Positions 1-6,735 of a DNA stretch of 11,272 nt are shown here, piece by piece; the first letter of the stretch is position 1, and each line of letters starts with the position of its first letter. The stretch spans positions 1 to 11,272 of the forward strand of contig DATCKG010000093.1 of NCBI GenBank assembly GCA_036562385.1, in the 5' to 3' direction. The position numbers were made by a program, and so were the translations under genes. The DNA comes from DATCKG01 sp036562385 (GTDB lineage: Bacteria > Bacillota > Sulfobacillia > Symbiobacteriales > Symbiobacteriaceae). Under the pieces are notes generated by a model. That model made no database searches. It was not told the origin of the DNA and worked only from the letters and a program-made list of their open reading frames with translations.

Positions 1-228
1 GGTTCCGGCACCCCGGACCACATGATCCGGGACGCCATCGCCGCAGGCGTCAGCAAGATCAACATCGGCACGGAGCTGAAGCTGGCCTTTGTGGAAGGGG
101 TCAGGGAGACCCTGGCCCGGAATCCCGGTGTGGATGATCCCCGCCATCTGATCGGTCCCGCCCGCGAAGCGGTCAAGGCGGTTACGAAGGCAAAGATGCG
201 GCTGTTTGGTTCCAGCGGACGTGCGTAG
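1..228 (+). CDS. Class II fructose-bisphosphate aldolase family protein, C-terminal fragment
   Basis: Open from base 1 to the TAG at 226-228, with no start in the window, so this is the last 75 codons of a longer gene (the family is usually about 280-310 residues). The visible part begins GSGTPDHMIRDAI, the end of the conserved GGSG loop that holds substrate phosphate. It continues with AGVSKINIGTEL, matching the NI-T phosphate-binding segment of class II ketose-bisphosphate aldolases, and ends in a helix with KAKMRLFGSSGRA. These enzymes are zinc-dependent cytoplasmic proteins that cleave fructose-1,6-bisphosphate (or tagatose-1,6-bisphosphate) to dihydroxyacetone phosphate and glyceraldehyde-3-phosphate. 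The zinc ligands lie upstream of the window, so fructose and tagatose specificity cannot be separated. A 100-base gap follows before the helicase; no convincing terminator is visible in it, so read-through is possible. Confidence 0.85.
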   Translation, partial: GSGTPDHMIRDAIAAGVSKINIGTELKLAFVEGVRETLARNPGVDDPRHLIGPAREAVKAVTKAKMRLFGSSGRA

Positions 229-328
229 GTCAGCAGCGGCAGCAGGGGGCGGTGCGGGGGAACTGCTCCTCTGCAAATGCAAATGTTGCGGCAAGAGAGG
301 TTAGGGTGTGCAACCGAGGAGAGTTGGG

Positions 329-1918
329 ATGGCGGAGACGGAGACCAAGAAGACATTTCGGGACCTGGGCATTTCCGAGAAGGTGCTGAAGGCACTGGAC
401 GACATGGGCTTTGAGGAGCCTTCACCGATTCAGGAGCAGGCGATCCCGCTTCTTTTGAGCGGGAAGGATGTGATCGGTCAGGCTCAGACCGGTACCGGCA
501 AGACGGCCGCCTTCGGTGTGCCCATTGTGGAGCGGTGGGATCCCAAGCTGAAAGCGGTGCAGGCGCTGGTGCTGACGCCCACCCGGGAATTGGCCATTCA
601 GGTGGCGGAAGAGATTACCAAGATCGCCAAGTACGTGCGACTCAAGACCATCGCCATTTACGGCGGGCAGTCCATTGAGCGGCAGATTCGGTCCCTGCGC
701 TTCGGTGTGGACGTGGTGATCGGCACCCCCGGCCGCATCATGGACCATATCCGGCGCGGTACCCTGGATCTGTCCCATGTGCGCATCGTGGTCCTGGATG
801 AGGCCGACGAGATGCTGGATATGGGGTTCATCGACGATATCGAGTTCATCCTCCGGGAGACCCCTACGGACCGGCAGACGCTGCTCTTCTCGGCCACGAT
901 GCCCGACGAGATCAAGCGGCTGGCTGTCCGCTACATGCGCGACCCGCAGCACATCGCGGTGTCGCCCCAGCAGCTGACAGTGCCGCAGATCGAGCAGATC
1001 TTTTATGAGACCCGCCCGGCCTTCAAGACCGACGCCCTTTGCCGGGTGCTGGACATGGAGGACGTGGAACGGGGCATCATCTTCTGCCGGACCAAGAAGG
1101 GAGTCGATGAACTGGTGGAGACCCTGCAGGCCCGGGGCTACCTGGCCGAGGGGATCCACGGGGATATGAACCAGGCCCAGCGGAATCGGGTGATGGCCAA
1201 GTTCAAGGAAGGCCATGTGGATCTGCTGGTGGCCACCGATGTGGCGGCCCGGGGCCTGGACATCCCGGATGTCACCCATGTGTTCAACTACGACATTCCG
1301 CAGGACCCCGAAAGCTACGTCCATCGGATCGGCCGTACCGGCCGCGCCGGCAAGTCCGGCACTGCCATCACCTTCATTTCGCCCCGGGAGTTCCCCCAGC
1401 TCCGGCTGATTGAGCGGGTGGCCAAGACCCGGATTCAGCGGCGCCCGCTGCCGTCTCTGATGGACGTGGCGGAGAAGCAGCGGGAGCAGCTCCGGGAGCG
1501 GCTGCTGCGGGTGATGGACGAGGGGCAACTGGCCTTTTATAAGGAGTTGGCTGAGGAACTGCTCAACGAGTACGATCCCGAGGTGCTGCTGGCGGCGGCC
1601 CTGAAGATGGCCGCCGGTGACGACCGGGCGCCGGCCAACGGGGCGCTGGACGAGTTCGGCGACACCGGTGCGGAGCCGGGCATGGTGCGGCTCTTCCTCA
1701 ACGTGGGCCGGCAGCAGATGATCCAGCCGGCCGACGTGGTGCGCTCCATCGCCAGCCAGGCCGGGATTCCGGGCAGCAGCATCGGGGTGATCAACATCTA
1801 CGACCGCTTCACCTTCGTGGAGGTCCCCAAGGAGGTGGCGGGCCAGGTGGTCCGGGCCATGCAGGGGGCCACCATCAGGGGGTATACGGTCAACGTCGAA
1901 CCGGCCAAGCCGCGGTAA
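329..1918 (+). CDS. DEAD-box ATP-dependent RNA helicase with C-terminal DbpA-type RNA-binding domain
   Basis: A 529-residue protein of the CshA/DeaD type that unwinds RNA duplexes with ATP in cold adaptation, ribosome assembly and mRNA decay. All family motifs are present in order: Q motif region 10-40 (FRDLG...PSPIQ), motif I AQTGTGKT at 52-59, Ia PTREL, Ib TPGR, motif II DEAD at 157-160, motif III SAT at 188-190, IV IIFCRTK near 250-256, V ARGLDI at 307-312 and VI HRIGRTGRAG at 332-341. A helical linker (about 375-430) leads to a DbpA-like RNA-recognition domain at about 451-526 (MVRLFLNVG...VNVEPAKPR). ATG 329 is chosen because GAGGAG at 316-321 sits 7 bases upstream. An in-frame GTG at 308, with GAGAGG at 295-300, would add seven residues and cannot be excluded. 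The gene has its own downstream hairpin. The family is certain; the exact symbol (cshA, deaD) is not. Confidence 0.97.
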   Translation: MAETETKKTFRDLGISEKVLKALDDMGFEEPSPIQEQAIPLLLSGKDVIGQAQTGTGKTAAFGVPIVERWDPKLKAVQALVLTPTRELAIQVAEEITKIAKYVRLKTIAIYGGQSIERQIRSLRFGVDVVIGTPGRIMDHIRRGTLDLSHVRIVVLDEADEMLDMGFIDDIEFILRETPTDRQTLLFSATMPDEIKRLAVRYMRDPQHIAVSPQQLTVPQIEQIFYETRPAFKTDALCRVLDMEDVERGIIFCRTKKGVDELVETLQARGYLAEGIHGDMNQAQRNRVMAKFKEGHVDLLVATDVAARGLDIPDVTHVFNYDIPQDPESYVHRIGRTGRAGKSGTAITFISPREFPQLRLIERVAKTRIQRRPLPSLMDVAEKQREQLRERLLRVMDEGQLAFYKELAEELLNEYDPEVLLAAALKMAAGDDRAPANGALDEFGDTGAEPGMVRLFLNVGRQQMIQPADVVRSIASQAGIPGSSIGVINIYDRFTFVEVPKEVAGQVVRAMQGATIRGYTVNVEPAKPR

Positions 1919-1931
1919 GCGGCGCCATCGC

Positions 1932-2002
1932 AAGGGCCCTGGCAAAAGGGTCTGTTGGGGACTGGCGGCTGTTCTCCAACAGGCCCGAACGCCAGGGCCC
2001 TT
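1932..2002 (+). terminator. Long two-part hairpin after the helicase gene
   Basis: The outer stem is a perfect 12-bp inverted repeat, AAGGGCCCTGGC (1932-1943) with GCCAGGGCCCTT (1991-2002). Inside a symmetric 4x4 internal loop (AAAA/GAAC), a second stem pairs 1948-1961 with 1973-1986: 14 positions, two of them G-U if transcribed, closing an 11-base loop. The downstream sequence CTTGTGGCTTTG is only moderately T-rich. The hairpin starts 13 bases after the helicase stop, so the simplest reading is a factor-independent terminator that also separates this gene from the biotin operon. The length and the internal loop are more than a terminator needs, so an RNA-stability element or a dispersed repeat remains possible. 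Confidence 0.7.
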
Positions 2003-2190
2003 CTTGTGGCTTTGCAGCCCAACCGGAGAGCCGGTATCGCTTCACTGCCCCGGGAATGAACCGCCCGGTTCCTGGGGCCGTGCCGGGCGATGGGAGGGAA
2101 ACGGGGCCCGTCATCCGCCGTGCTGTCGATGCAGCCGGTCAGCCGATTGGGGCTTGCGTGAGAAATCGGATTGCCTCGGGCCGCCATAAA
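2003..2190. other. Intergenic stretch between helicase hairpin and biotin operator
   Basis: Together with the flanking hairpin and operator this makes a gap of about 337 bases without a gene. I see a small palindrome AACCG-CC-CGGTT at 2059-2070 inside a GC-rich, weakly foldable segment (GCCCC 2047-2051 could pair with GGGGC 2074-2078). I could not match it to any riboswitch consensus I know (TPP, cobalamin, FMN, SAM, glycine), and its short reading frames do not resemble proteins. Confidence 0.4.
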
Positions 2191-2221
2191 TGTTAACCTA
2201 AATGTCGCTATATAGTTGACA
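2191..2221 (+). promoter_or_regulatory. BirA-type biotin operator upstream of bioF
   Basis: TGTTAACC (2191-2198), a 15-base spacer, then AGTTGACA (2214-2221). This matches the two-half-site biotin operator bound by BirA with biotinyl-5'-AMP. The Bacillus-type operator has TGTTAACC and GGTTAACA halves about 15-16 bases apart; the right half here differs from the perfect mate at two positions. AT-rich DNA in this GC-rich genome and its position about 35 bases before bioF support the call. TATATA at 2209-2214 inside the spacer could be a -10 element, so repressor binding would block the promoter directly, but no good -35 is visible. A second TATATA at 2230-2235 repeats CTATATA 21 bases downstream. 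Repression of the operon when biotin is plentiful is inferred from the family. Confidence 0.85.
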
Positions 2222-2255
2222 AGATAGGCTATATACATGCGAGGTGGCTTCCTAC

Positions 2256-3506
2256 GTGCAGGGCATGGCAGAGGCACTCTCAACCCTGGCGGCCAAGGGG
2301 CTGTTCCGGAACCTGCGCACCCTTTCCAGCGGCCCCGATCCGTGGGTCGAATACGAAGGCCGCCGCCTGCTGCATCTGGTCTCCAACAACTACCTGGGGC
2401 TGGCGACGGAGTCCCGGGTGGTGGAGGCGGCGGCGGAGGCGGCCCGCCGGTACGGCGCCGGTGCCGGGGCTTCACGGCTGATGACAGGCCACACCGACCT
2501 GCATGCCGCTCTGGAGGCAGATCTGGCGGCCTGGAAGGGTACGGAAGCGGCGCTGGTTTTTCCCACCGGCTTTGCCGCCAACCTGGGCGTTCTGACGGCG
2601 CTGGCCGGCCCCAGGGACGCCATTTTCGCGGACGCCCTCAACCATGCCAGCCTGATTGACGGGGCACGGCTGTGCCGGGCGACCGTGCGGTATTACCGGC
2701 ACGGGGATCTGGATCACCTGGAGCACCTGATCCGGAAGACCCGCTGTCGGGGCCGTCGGCTGATTGTCACCGACGGGGTCTTCAGCATGGACGGGGACCT
2801 GGCGCCGCTGCCCGGGCTGGTGGAGATTGCCGAACGACACGAGGCGCTGCTGGTGGTCGATGACGCCCACGGCACCGGCGTACTGGGACCGGACGGCGCT
2901 GGCACCGCGGCCCATTTCGGCCTTTCCGGGCGCATACCGGTGCAGATCGGCACCCTCAGCAAGGCCCTGGGGGCCCAAGGCGGCTTTGTCGCAGGCAGCC
3001 GGGAGTTGATTGACTACCTGATCAACCGGGCGCGGCCCTTCATCTACTCAACGGGCATTGCCCCGCCGGTGGCGGCCGCGGCCCGGACGGCTCTCGCCCT
3101 GGTCCGACAGGAACCGGAGCGGCGAGCCCGCCTCCGGGAAAATGCCCGGTGGCTCCGGCAGCGGCTGCAGGCGATGGGCCTGCGGCTCGTACCGGCGGCG
3201 GATACGCCGATTCTGGCGGTGCTGATCGGGGAGGCGGAGGCGGCCCTGGCCTTTTCTCAGCGGCTTCTGGAGGCAGGGGTGCTGGTGCCGGCCGTCCGGC
3301 CACCGGCGGTGCCGCCGGGAACCAGCCGGCTGCGGGTATCCGTCATGGCCACCCATACGGCCGAGGACCTGGCCATGGCGGCCGAGGCTCTTGCCCGGGC
3401 GGCCGCGACCCTGGCTCGGGTGACCACCACCCCCGTCCGAGCGGGAACGGACCTCGGGGGAGGCGCCCCACCGGTCCGGATTCCGACCCCGGAGGTGGAT
3501 GCCTGA
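2256..3506 (+). CDS. bioF: 8-amino-7-oxononanoate synthase (KAPA synthase)
   Basis: A PLP-dependent alpha-oxoamine synthase that condenses a pimeloyl thioester with L-alanine, releasing CO2, to give 8-amino-7-oxononanoate, the first ring-building step of biotin synthesis. From the chosen start (416 residues) the landmarks are SNNYLGLA at 43-50, GAGASRLMTG at 69-78, NHAS at 129-132, VDDAHGTGVLG at 201-211 (PLP-contacting Asp202 and His205), and GTLSKALGAQGG with PLP lysine 236. The family's RPPAVPPGTSRLR segment follows at 348-360. About 25 residues of low-complexity Pro/Gly/Thr-rich tail follow the usual end. GTG 2256 has GAGGTG (2241-2246) nine bases upstream. GTG 2244 would overlap that site, and ATG 2265 is a further option lacking a good site. 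First gene of the operon, directly behind the BirA operator. Related 2-amino-3-ketobutyrate ligases look similar, but the biotin context decides. Confidence 0.96.
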   Translation: MQGMAEALSTLAAKGLFRNLRTLSSGPDPWVEYEGRRLLHLVSNNYLGLATESRVVEAAAEAARRYGAGAGASRLMTGHTDLHAALEADLAAWKGTEAALVFPTGFAANLGVLTALAGPRDAIFADALNHASLIDGARLCRATVRYYRHGDLDHLEHLIRKTRCRGRRLIVTDGVFSMDGDLAPLPGLVEIAERHEALLVVDDAHGTGVLGPDGAGTAAHFGLSGRIPVQIGTLSKALGAQGGFVAGSRELIDYLINRARPFIYSTGIAPPVAAAARTALALVRQEPERRARLRENARWLRQRLQAMGLRLVPAADTPILAVLIGEAEAALAFSQRLLEAGVLVPAVRPPAVPPGTSRLRVSVMATHTAEDLAMAAEALARAAATLARVTTTPVRAGTDLGGGAPPVRIPTPEVDA

Positions 3507-4480
3507 TGCGGGCACGGATCGTGGGCACCGGGCTAGCGGCACCCAAGGAGGTGCGCACAAGTTGTGAGGTGGCTGCCCGGCTGGGGGTGGATGAGGACTG
3601 GATCCTGGAACGCACGGGGATCCGGGAGCGGCGGCTCGCCGGGGAGGACGAGGCCACCTCGGATCTGGCCGTGGCCGCCGGGGCCGGCGCCCTGGCTGCG
3701 GCCGGACTGGGACCGGACCGGATTGACCTGCTGATTCTTGCCACCAGCACTCCGGACCATCTTCTGCCGCCCACGGCGCCGATGGTAGCTCACCGCCTAG
3801 GCCTGAGAGTGCCTGCCTTTGACCTGGCTGCAGCCTGCAGCGGGTTTTTGTACGGCCTTGCCCTGGCTGACCGCTGGCTCCGGGCCGGTGGGCAGGGGGT
3901 ATTGCTGATCGGGGCCAACGTGCTGAGCCGGCGGGTGAACTGGGAAGACCGCAATACGGCAATCCTCTTTGGCGACGGTGCCGGCGCCGTGGCGCTGGTG
4001 GCTGACCAGGGGCCGGCCGGTGTTCTGGCGACGCACCTGGACGCCAACGGCGCCCTCTGGGACAAGATCCTGGTGCCGGCCGGGGGCTCCCGGCAGCCCA
4101 TTACGCCGGAGTGTCTGGCGGCCCGGCAGCATCTGATGCAGATGCCCCGGGGAAAAGATCTCTTCCGCCATGCCGTGACCCATATGGCAGCGGCGGCCCG
4201 AACAGCCCTGGCCGCTGCGGACCTTAGCCCGGCAGAGGTGGACTGGTTCATCCCCCACCAGGCAGGCATCCGGCTGATGGGTCAGGTGGGGCGTGAACTG
4301 GGTATTCCCCCGGAGCGGACCGTTGTGAACGTGGACCGGTACGGCAATACCTCGGCGGCCTCGATTCCCATGGCCCTCCACGAGGCGGTGGCTGACGGCC
4401 GGATCCAGCGCGGCCACCGTCTCCTGCTGGCGGCGGTGGGCGGGGGGCTCACCGCCGGTGCCGCCGTGATTCAGTGGTGA
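3506..4480 (+). CDS. 3-oxoacyl-ACP synthase III family enzyme (FabH/BioZ type) in the biotin operon
   Basis: A 324-residue KAS III thiolase-fold enzyme that condenses an acyl-CoA primer with malonyl-ACP. It aligns with E. coli FabH without gaps over the first 100 residues. Trp32 and Arg36, which contact CoA, are kept, and the catalytic triad is Cys111 (AACSGF), His251 (PHQ) and Asn281 (GNTSAAS). FGDGAGA at 155-161 and VGGGLTAG at 311-318 are also present. Two differences stand out: Leu87 where E. coli has pocket residue Phe87, and PHQAG in place of PHQAN at 250-254. The ATG overlaps the bioF stop (TGATG), with GGAGGTG at 3491-3497 eight bases upstream, so it is translationally coupled to bioF. 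Known BioZ proteins of alphaproteobacteria are FabH homologues that make 3-oxopimeloyl-ACP from glutaryl-CoA. A similar role here is an inference; the organism's ordinary FabH caught in this operon is the alternative. Confidence 0.9.
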   Translation: MRARIVGTGLAAPKEVRTSCEVAARLGVDEDWILERTGIRERRLAGEDEATSDLAVAAGAGALAAAGLGPDRIDLLILATSTPDHLLPPTAPMVAHRLGLRVPAFDLAAACSGFLYGLALADRWLRAGGQGVLLIGANVLSRRVNWEDRNTAILFGDGAGAVALVADQGPAGVLATHLDANGALWDKILVPAGGSRQPITPECLAARQHLMQMPRGKDLFRHAVTHMAAAARTALAAADLSPAEVDWFIPHQAGIRLMGQVGRELGIPPERTVVNVDRYGNTSAASIPMALHEAVADGRIQRGHRLLLAAVGGGLTAGAAVIQW

Positions 4481-4514
4481 GTGCGCAGCAATCCTGATGA
4501 GGTGATTTGAAGAG

Positions 4515-5900
4515 ATGGCAGCAAGGACGCAGTATGACCCGGCCACTCTGGTGGCCCTGGACAAGGCCCATGTGTGGCATCCCTTTACATACATGAAGGA
4601 TTACGTGGAGTCCGATCCGGTGATCATCGCCCGGGGGGAGGGAGTGCGGCTTCAGGACATCCACGGGCGCTGGTATTACGACGGTGTCTCCTCCATCTGG
4701 CTGAATGTCCACGGCCACCGGGTGCCCGCCATCGATCGGGCGATTATCGCCCAGCTCGGGGAGATCGCCCATTCCACCTTGCTGGGCCAGGCGAACGTTC
4801 CCTCCATTTTGCTGGCGGACCGTCTCGTGCGGATCGCCCCGCCGGGGCTGACCCGGGTCTTCTACTCCGACAGCGGCGCGACCGCGGTGGAGATTGCCCT
4901 CAAGATGGCCATTCAGTACTGGGCCAACCTCGGGGAGCCACGGCGGCGCCGTATCCTGGGCTTCAGCCACAACTACCACGGCGACACCCTGGGGGCCATG
5001 GCTGTGGCGCCGGATGAGATCTTTCACTGGCCCTTCCTGGGGCTTTTGCCCGAGCATCCCCGGGCGCCGTACCCGTACTGCTACCGCTGCCCGCTGGAAA
5101 AAGCCCATCCCGGGTGCCAGATGGCCTGTCTGGCGGTCGTTGAGGAGACCGTGGCCCGGCACCGGGACGAACTGGCGGCGGTGATCATCGAGCCGGTGGA
5201 GGGCGCGGGCGGCATCATCCCGGCACCGCCGGGGTACCTCCGGGCGATCCGGGAGCTGTGTGACCGGTATAACCTCCTGCTGATCGTCGATGAGGTGGCG
5301 ACGGGGTTTGGGCGCACCGGCACCCTTTTTGCCTGCGAGCAGGAGGGGATCACGCCCGACATCCTCACCCTGGGCAAGGGACTGACGGGCGGATATCTGC
5401 CCGTGGCCGCCACGCTGACCACCGAGCGCATCTATACGGCTTTCCTGGGCGAGCGTCGCCACGCCCTCTACCACGGCCATTCCTACACCGGCAACCAGCT
5501 TGGTTGTGCCGCCGCCTTGGCCAACCTGGACCTTATCGAAGAGACCGGCCTGATCGCCTCCCTGCCGCCGAAGATCGAGCAGGTGGCGGCGGCGCTGGCG
5601 CCCCTCCGGGACCACCCCTATGTGGGCGATGTGCGGCAGAAGGGGCTCATGGTGGGCATCGAGCTCGTGGCGGATCGGAAAACCCGCCGGCCCTTCCCGT
5701 GGGAGGCCCAGGCCGGGTACCGGGTGGCCTGGAAAGTACGGGAACGGGGGATGTTGATCCGCCCCATCGGAAGCGTGGTAATCTTCATGCCGCCTCTTGC
5801 CAGCACCCGGGAAGAGCTGGGGGAGATGCTGCAGATTCTTTTGGCCGGGTTTGACGCCGCCACAGAGGAACTGGCAAAACTGGCCGGAGGGGAGGGGTAA
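4515..5900 (+). CDS. bioA: 7,8-diaminononanoate synthase (KAPA aminotransferase)
   Basis: A 461-residue class III PLP aminotransferase that converts 8-amino-7-oxononanoate to 7,8-diaminononanoate. Seen: HVWHPFTYMKDY at 19-30, YYDGVSSIWLNVHGH at 54-68, SDSGATAVEIALKMA at 118-132 (PLP phosphate loop), HNYHGDT at 152-158, IVDEVATGFGRTG at 257-269 with Asp259, and Lys288 in LGKGLTGGYLP as the Schiff-base lysine. HGHSYTGNQLGCA lies at 320-332 and RPIG at 416-419. Overall it is much closer to the Bacillus subtilis BioA/BioK type, which uses lysine as amino donor, than to the E. coli S-adenosylmethionine enzyme. Phe24 sits where the E. coli enzyme has its Tyr (HPFT against HPYT). Lysine use is therefore likely but inferred. 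Four cysteines at 189, 192, 201 and 205 could bind a metal. GAGGTG at 4499-4504 lies ten bases before the ATG. The gene follows the KAS III gene by 34 bases. Confidence 0.96.
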   Translation: MAARTQYDPATLVALDKAHVWHPFTYMKDYVESDPVIIARGEGVRLQDIHGRWYYDGVSSIWLNVHGHRVPAIDRAIIAQLGEIAHSTLLGQANVPSILLADRLVRIAPPGLTRVFYSDSGATAVEIALKMAIQYWANLGEPRRRRILGFSHNYHGDTLGAMAVAPDEIFHWPFLGLLPEHPRAPYPYCYRCPLEKAHPGCQMACLAVVEETVARHRDELAAVIIEPVEGAGGIIPAPPGYLRAIRELCDRYNLLLIVDEVATGFGRTGTLFACEQEGITPDILTLGKGLTGGYLPVAATLTTERIYTAFLGERRHALYHGHSYTGNQLGCAAALANLDLIEETGLIASLPPKIEQVAAALAPLRDHPYVGDVRQKGLMVGIELVADRKTRRPFPWEAQAGYRVAWKVRERGMLIRPIGSVVIFMPPLASTREELGEMLQILLAGFDAATEELAKLAGGEG

Positions 5901-5903
5901 TCG

Positions 5904-6626
5904 ATGGCAGGGATTTTTGTGACCGGTACGGACACCGGCGTGGGGAAAACCGTGGTGACCGCCGGATTGGCAGCAACCTTTCGCCGCCACGGGGTGGACG
6001 TGGGGGTCATGAAACCGGTGGAAACCGGCTGGGATGGGGAGGCCCGGCCGGAGGACTGGCCGCCAGACGCTGCCTTCCTGGCTGCGGCAGCCGGGTGCGA
6101 TGACCCCCGGGAACTCGTGGTGCCGGCGTTTTACCCGGAGCCTCTGGCTCCGGCGGTGGCGGCCCGCCGGGCAGGCCGGCCGGTCCCGTGGGAAGCGCTG
6201 GTGTCCGCTTACCGTCGCCTGGCCGAACGGCACCGCCTGGTGCTGGTGGAGGGTGCCGGGGGAATCGCAGTGCCGATCAACGAGGAAAAGACCATGGCCG
6301 ATCTGGCTGCGGCCCTGGGGCTCCCGGTGCTGGTGGTGGCCCGGCCGAATCTCGGCACCATCAATCACACGGTCCTGACCGTGGCTTACGCCCGGCAGCA
6401 GGGGCTGCGAGTGCTGGGTGTGGTGATCAACGGCTGGGATCCCGACAGTGCCGGAGTGGCGGAGGAGACCAGCCCGGCCGAGATCGAGCGGATGACCGGC
6501 GTGCCGGTACTGGGCAGGGTTCCCCGGCTGCCGGCGGTGAACGACCCGGCCCAGGCGGAGGCCGCCGTCGCCGCCGGCGTTCGGTGGCAGGAGATCCTGA
6601 ATCGATTGGAAGTACCCGTCTCCTGA
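5904..6626 (+). CDS. bioD: ATP-dependent dethiobiotin synthetase
   Basis: A 240-residue P-loop enzyme that closes the ureido ring: 7,8-diaminononanoate plus CO2 plus ATP gives dethiobiotin. The glycine-rich ATP loop GTDTGVGKT is at 8-16. KPVETG at 37-42 carries the conserved substrate/phosphate lysine 37, VEGAGGIAVPI at 115-125 is the second signature, and GTINHTVLT at 151-159 and the VVINGW strand at 173-178 complete the family pattern. Length is typical (about 220-240). Only three bases separate the start from the bioA stop. The site GGAGGGG at 5891-5897 lies inside the end of bioA, so the two genes are transcribed and probably translated together. It is the last gene of the operon; biotin synthase (bioB), needed for the final step, is not in the window. 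Confidence 0.97.
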   Translation: MAGIFVTGTDTGVGKTVVTAGLAATFRRHGVDVGVMKPVETGWDGEARPEDWPPDAAFLAAAAGCDDPRELVVPAFYPEPLAPAVAARRAGRPVPWEALVSAYRRLAERHRLVLVEGAGGIAVPINEEKTMADLAAALGLPVLVVARPNLGTINHTVLTVAYARQQGLRVLGVVINGWDPDSAGVAEETSPAEIERMTGVPVLGRVPRLPAVNDPAQAEAAVAAGVRWQEILNRLEVPVS

Positions 6627-6652
6627 CCCCACGGGGGCAGATGCCTGATGGA

Positions 6653-6703
6653 AAAGGGGCTGTCCCAAAAGCCACTTGAGATGGCCTGGGGGCAGCCCCC
6701 TTT
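6653..6703 (+). terminator. Hairpin closing the biotin operon
   Basis: AAAGGGGCTGTCCC (6653-6666) pairs with GGGGCAGCCCCCTTT (6689-6703) with one bulged C and one G-U. A three-pair apical stem, GCC 6671-6673 with GGC 6683-6685, completes it. It starts 26 bases after the bioD stop. The A run before and TTT after the stem suit a terminator, though the T tract is very short. Its 5' arm closely resembles the arms of the hairpin at 7252-7297. Confidence 0.6.
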
Positions 6704-6735
6704 GGTCCGAACATCATGCCTCCGAGGTGATGGAC

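Noticed and set aside
422..1945. A 507-codon minus-strand frame opposite the helicase
   Set aside because: Low-complexity His/Gly/Leu-rich translation with no motif, fully covered by the helicase gene.
2003..2190. Possible riboswitch before the biotin operon
   Set aside because: Short GC-rich stems and fragments such as GGGAAT were compared with cobalamin, TPP, FMN, SAM and glycine consensus patterns, but the order and core sequences do not fit. The BirA operator already explains regulation.
2216..2238. TTGACA at 2216-2221 as the -35 box of the bioF promoter
   Set aside because: A -10 at 16-18 bases would fall in GCGAGG-like sequence at about 2239, overlapping the ribosome site. TTGACA is better explained as the right half of the BirA operator.
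4449..6668. A 739-codon open frame on the minus strand opposite bioA and bioD
   Set aside because: It lies wholly opposite two clear biotin genes. Its product is rich in His, Arg, Gly and Pro without domains, as expected for the antisense of GC-rich coding DNA.
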